Source: Streptomyces klenkii
GTDB taxonomy: Bacteria > Actinomycetota > Actinomycetes > Streptomycetales > Streptomycetaceae
Direction: 5' to 3'
DNA: 64,000 nt
NCBI RefSeq assembly: GCF_003626645.1
Contig: NZ_RBAM01000002.1
Location: 434,001-498,000, forward strand
Position numbers and translations under genes: made by a program. The notes beneath the pieces are model-generated. The model had not been told where the DNA came from. It searched no databases and worked only from the letters and a program-made list of their open reading frames with translations. Within the stretch, counting starts at the first letter, position 1; every line of letters starts with the position of its first letter. Positions 61,458 to 64,000 of this stretch are shown in pieces.

Positions 61458-61670
61458 CGCCCCCGCGACGGGACCGGCCCTGGATGTCCCCCGTGAATCC
61501 AGGGCCGCACCCGCTCTTTCCCCCCGGCAGGGGCCCTGTCCCGAAACAGCTGTGGGGACCGGCCCTCGCCTTGACTGCGGACAGGGGCAACGGTACTAAC
61601 GGGGCCATCCACCGGCTACTCGCCGAACGCGGCTCCTGTCCCCGATACGCGGACATCCGAGGGAAGCCTG

Positions 61671-62666
61671 ATGACTGAACCACTGGGCCCGGAGGCCCCC
61701 GGCAACATGCGCACGCTCGTGCTCAGCAACGACCTCGACGAGACCAGGGAGATCATCAGCTCCGCGTACAGCCCGTACCAGCTCAGCGTGCTGGGCGATC
61801 CTAAAGAGTTTTCCGCGTGGTACGCGGAGGGCGGCTTTCCGGGGATCACGGTGTCGGGGTTGCAGTACGGGGCGGAGACCCTGGTCGCGCCGCAGCCCCT
61901 CGACTCGTACCTGCTGGTCTGCCAGCTGGTGCGGGGGCGGGTGCGGGTGTCGTCGCCGGGGCGGGAGGAGCGGGTCGTCGGCCCCGGGCAGACGTACGTG
62001 CTCGACCCGTACCGCTCCTTCCAGGTGCACTGGTCGCCGGGCGCGCGCATGACGACGGTCCGTCTCGACCGGGAGACCGTGGAGAAGGCGGCGGCGGACG
62101 CGCTCGGCGTCGAGGGGCCGTTACGGGCCCGCTTCTCGCTCAACGGGACGACGTCCGCGGCCGCGGCCCGCAGCTGGGCCGGGATCTCGGCCGCGGTGCA
62201 CCGGGAGGTGCTCGGCGAGGGCGTGGCCCGCAGCAGCCCCCTGGTCGCTGGGCACCTGACGCAGTCCACGGCGGCGATCCTCATGCAGACCCATGAGCTG
62301 ATCACGCAGGGCGTGGACGCGCAGCGGCCTGGGGAGGTCGCGCACCCCGCCGTGCGGCGCGCGATGGCGCTGGCCGAGGAGCGCGCCGACCAGCCGCTGA
62401 GCCTGGCCGATCTCGCGGCCGCCGCCCGGGTGAGCCCGCGGGCGTTGCAGGAGGCGTTCCGCCGGCACGTCGACACGACGCCGCTCGGCTATCTGCGCGA
62501 GGTCCGGCTGGGCCGGGCGCACCAGGAGCTGTCGGCGGCCCGCGGGGACGGTGACGTCACCGTGGCCGAAGTCGCCTACCGCTGGGGATTCAACAACCTC
62601 GGCCGCTTCGCCGGGTACTACCAGCGGCGCTACGGGCGCCCCCCGTCCCGCACGCTGCGGGCCTGA
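61671..62666 (+). CDS. AraC-family transcriptional regulator; TTA codon
   Basis: A 331-residue regulator. N-terminal cupin-like AraC-binding domain about 15-190 (LSVLGDPKEFSAWYAEGG, YLLVCQLVRGRVRVSSPGREERVVGPGQTYVLDPYRSFQVHWSP). C-terminal double helix-turn-helix about 225-330 (PLSLADLAAAARVSPRALQEAFRRHVDTTPLGYLREVRLGRAHQEL, VTVAEVAYRWGFNNLGRFAGYYQRRYGRPPSRTL). Codon 151 is TTA (62121-62123), suggesting bldA-dependent translation. Single gene. Confidence 0.92.
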   Translation: MTEPLGPEAPGNMRTLVLSNDLDETREIISSAYSPYQLSVLGDPKEFSAWYAEGGFPGITVSGLQYGAETLVAPQPLDSYLLVCQLVRGRVRVSSPGREERVVGPGQTYVLDPYRSFQVHWSPGARMTTVRLDRETVEKAAADALGVEGPLRARFSLNGTTSAAAARSWAGISAAVHREVLGEGVARSSPLVAGHLTQSTAAILMQTHELITQGVDAQRPGEVAHPAVRRAMALAEERADQPLSLADLAAAARVSPRALQEAFRRHVDTTPLGYLREVRLGRAHQELSAARGDGDVTVAEVAYRWGFNNLGRFAGYYQRRYGRPPSRTLRA

Positions 62667-62668
62667 TT

Positions 62669-62700
62669 CCTCCGGGCGAGCGGGCCTCCGGGCGAGCGGG
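62669..62700. repeat. Exact 16-bp tandem duplication
   Basis: CCTCCGGGCGAGCGGG occurs twice in direct succession just after the araC gene. Probably replication slippage. Confidence 0.8.
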
Positions 62701-62933
62701 CGAGCCGTGAGCTCCCTGTGCGTCCTGAGAATGACGGTGTCCGTCTGAGGGACTACGCGCGCACCCTCCCGCCCGCCTTTCAGACGTACGGACTTTCTGA
62801 CCGTACGGCTGACGCCCGCCGCACACCGCGCGCCGAGAATTGGAGGAGTTGATTCCGGCCATTGCGTCCCCGGGGATTCCCGGCGCGGAGTAATGGCCGG
62901 ACGCCCCTTCCCCCCGATTCCCGGAGGAGACCC

Positions 62934-63734
<801 letters not shown>

Positions 63735-63915
63735 GGGCCGTACGAGCTGAGGAACGGCTCCGCCGTTCCCCCGCACCCCGACGACGACCCCGCACGGGCC
63801 CTCTCCGACCGCACGCCTCCGGCGCCCCGCGGCCGCCTCAGGCCGGCCCTTGACGAACCCCCGCCGCCCGCCCGGCCCGGCCCCGCAGGCGAGGCCCCCT
63901 CTCCCAGGACAGACC

Positions 63916-64000
63916 ATGTTCCGTACCGCCCTGCGCAACCTCCTCGCGCACAAGACCCGGCTGATGATGACCGCGCTCGCGGTCCTCCTCGGCACCGCCT
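63916..64000 (+). CDS. FtsX-like permease, N-terminal fragment
   Basis: The first 28 codons of a gene cut by the window end (MFRTALRNLLAHKTRLMMTA, then LAVLLGTA), the standard N-terminus of Streptomyces FtsX-like permeases encoded after a MacB-type ATPase. About 180 bases separate it from the ATPase gene. Confidence 0.9.
   Translation, partial: MFRTALRNLLAHKTRLMMTALAVLLGTA

Overview
The window is GC-rich actinobacterial DNA and almost certainly a Streptomyces chromosome. The evidence is GC-biased third codon positions, frequent GTG/TTG starts, rare TTA codons, and marker families such as filP/scy, DUF397/XRE pairs, nucS and SCO5389. From memory, the gene order follows the Streptomyces coelicolor core region around SCO5372-SCO5426 (atpGDC, chiC-chiR-chiS, filP-scy, icmA, pyk-ackA-pta, pfkA). 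No database was consulted. I see no rRNA, tRNA, CRISPR array, transposase, prophage or large biosynthetic cluster.

Layout. 1-2.2 kb: end of the F1Fo ATP synthase operon (atpG fragment, atpD, atpC). 2.3-7.8 kb: DUF2550 protein, a secreted CBM2-FnIII-FnIII-GH18 chitinase with its ChiS/ChiR two-component system, and a membrane protein. 7.8-16 kb: cobalamin adenosyltransferase, 3-hydroxybutyryl-CoA dehydrogenase, STAS protein, a membrane-anchored STAND-like protein, NucS, SCO5389-family protein and a flavin monooxygenase. 16-21.4 kb: two paralogous ABC exporters on the minus strand flanking a hypothetical gene. 21.6-27.2 kb: filP and scy, the polar coiled-coil proteins of hyphal tip growth. 27.4-30.3 kb: methylmalonyl-CoA epimerase, thiolase, meaB. 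30.4-40.2 kb: a class A PBP, MarR regulators, three tandem AIM24 proteins, two DUF3817 proteins, a thiamine-binding protein, an orphan antitoxin, and an ArsR-like/MFS divergent pair. 40.3-43.9 kb: icmA, tetR, and a CnoX-like thioredoxin-TPR protein. 44.4-46.9 kb: DUF6230-DUF6114-secreted protein operon. 47-53.4 kb: central carbon genes pyk, ackA, pta and divergent pfkA.

From 53.4 kb onward the region looks accessory. It holds a MarR/secreted-barrel/oxidoreductase locus with a very strong palindromic operator, an orphan sugar-ABC permease, and a two-gene locus whose proteins share a C-/N-terminal IQYITxGGDINV motif (candidate homotypic, possibly amyloid-like, signalling pair). A lipoprotein, an XRE-DUF397-GNAT operon facing four tiny genes, an AraC regulator and the start of a MacB-type ABC transporter follow. 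The first gene of the motif pair and the AraC gene each carry an in-frame TTA codon, suggesting bldA (developmental) control.

Themes. (1) Coenzyme-B12 chemistry is spread through the window: PduO adenosyltransferase supplies AdoCbl, MeaB protects the mutase, IcmA is the isobutyryl-CoA mutase large subunit (Phe80/Gln198 visible), and the epimerase, thiolase and dehydrogenase serve short-chain acyl-CoA metabolism. (2) Glycolysis to acetate: PfkA, Pyk, Pta, AckA. (3) Polar growth and cell wall: FilP, Scy, PBP. (4) Many intergenic regions carry near-perfect inverted repeats, either bidirectional terminators or operators; the best operator candidates are at 35287-35302 (CRP-type), 40241-40264, 42796-42818 and 54249-54287.
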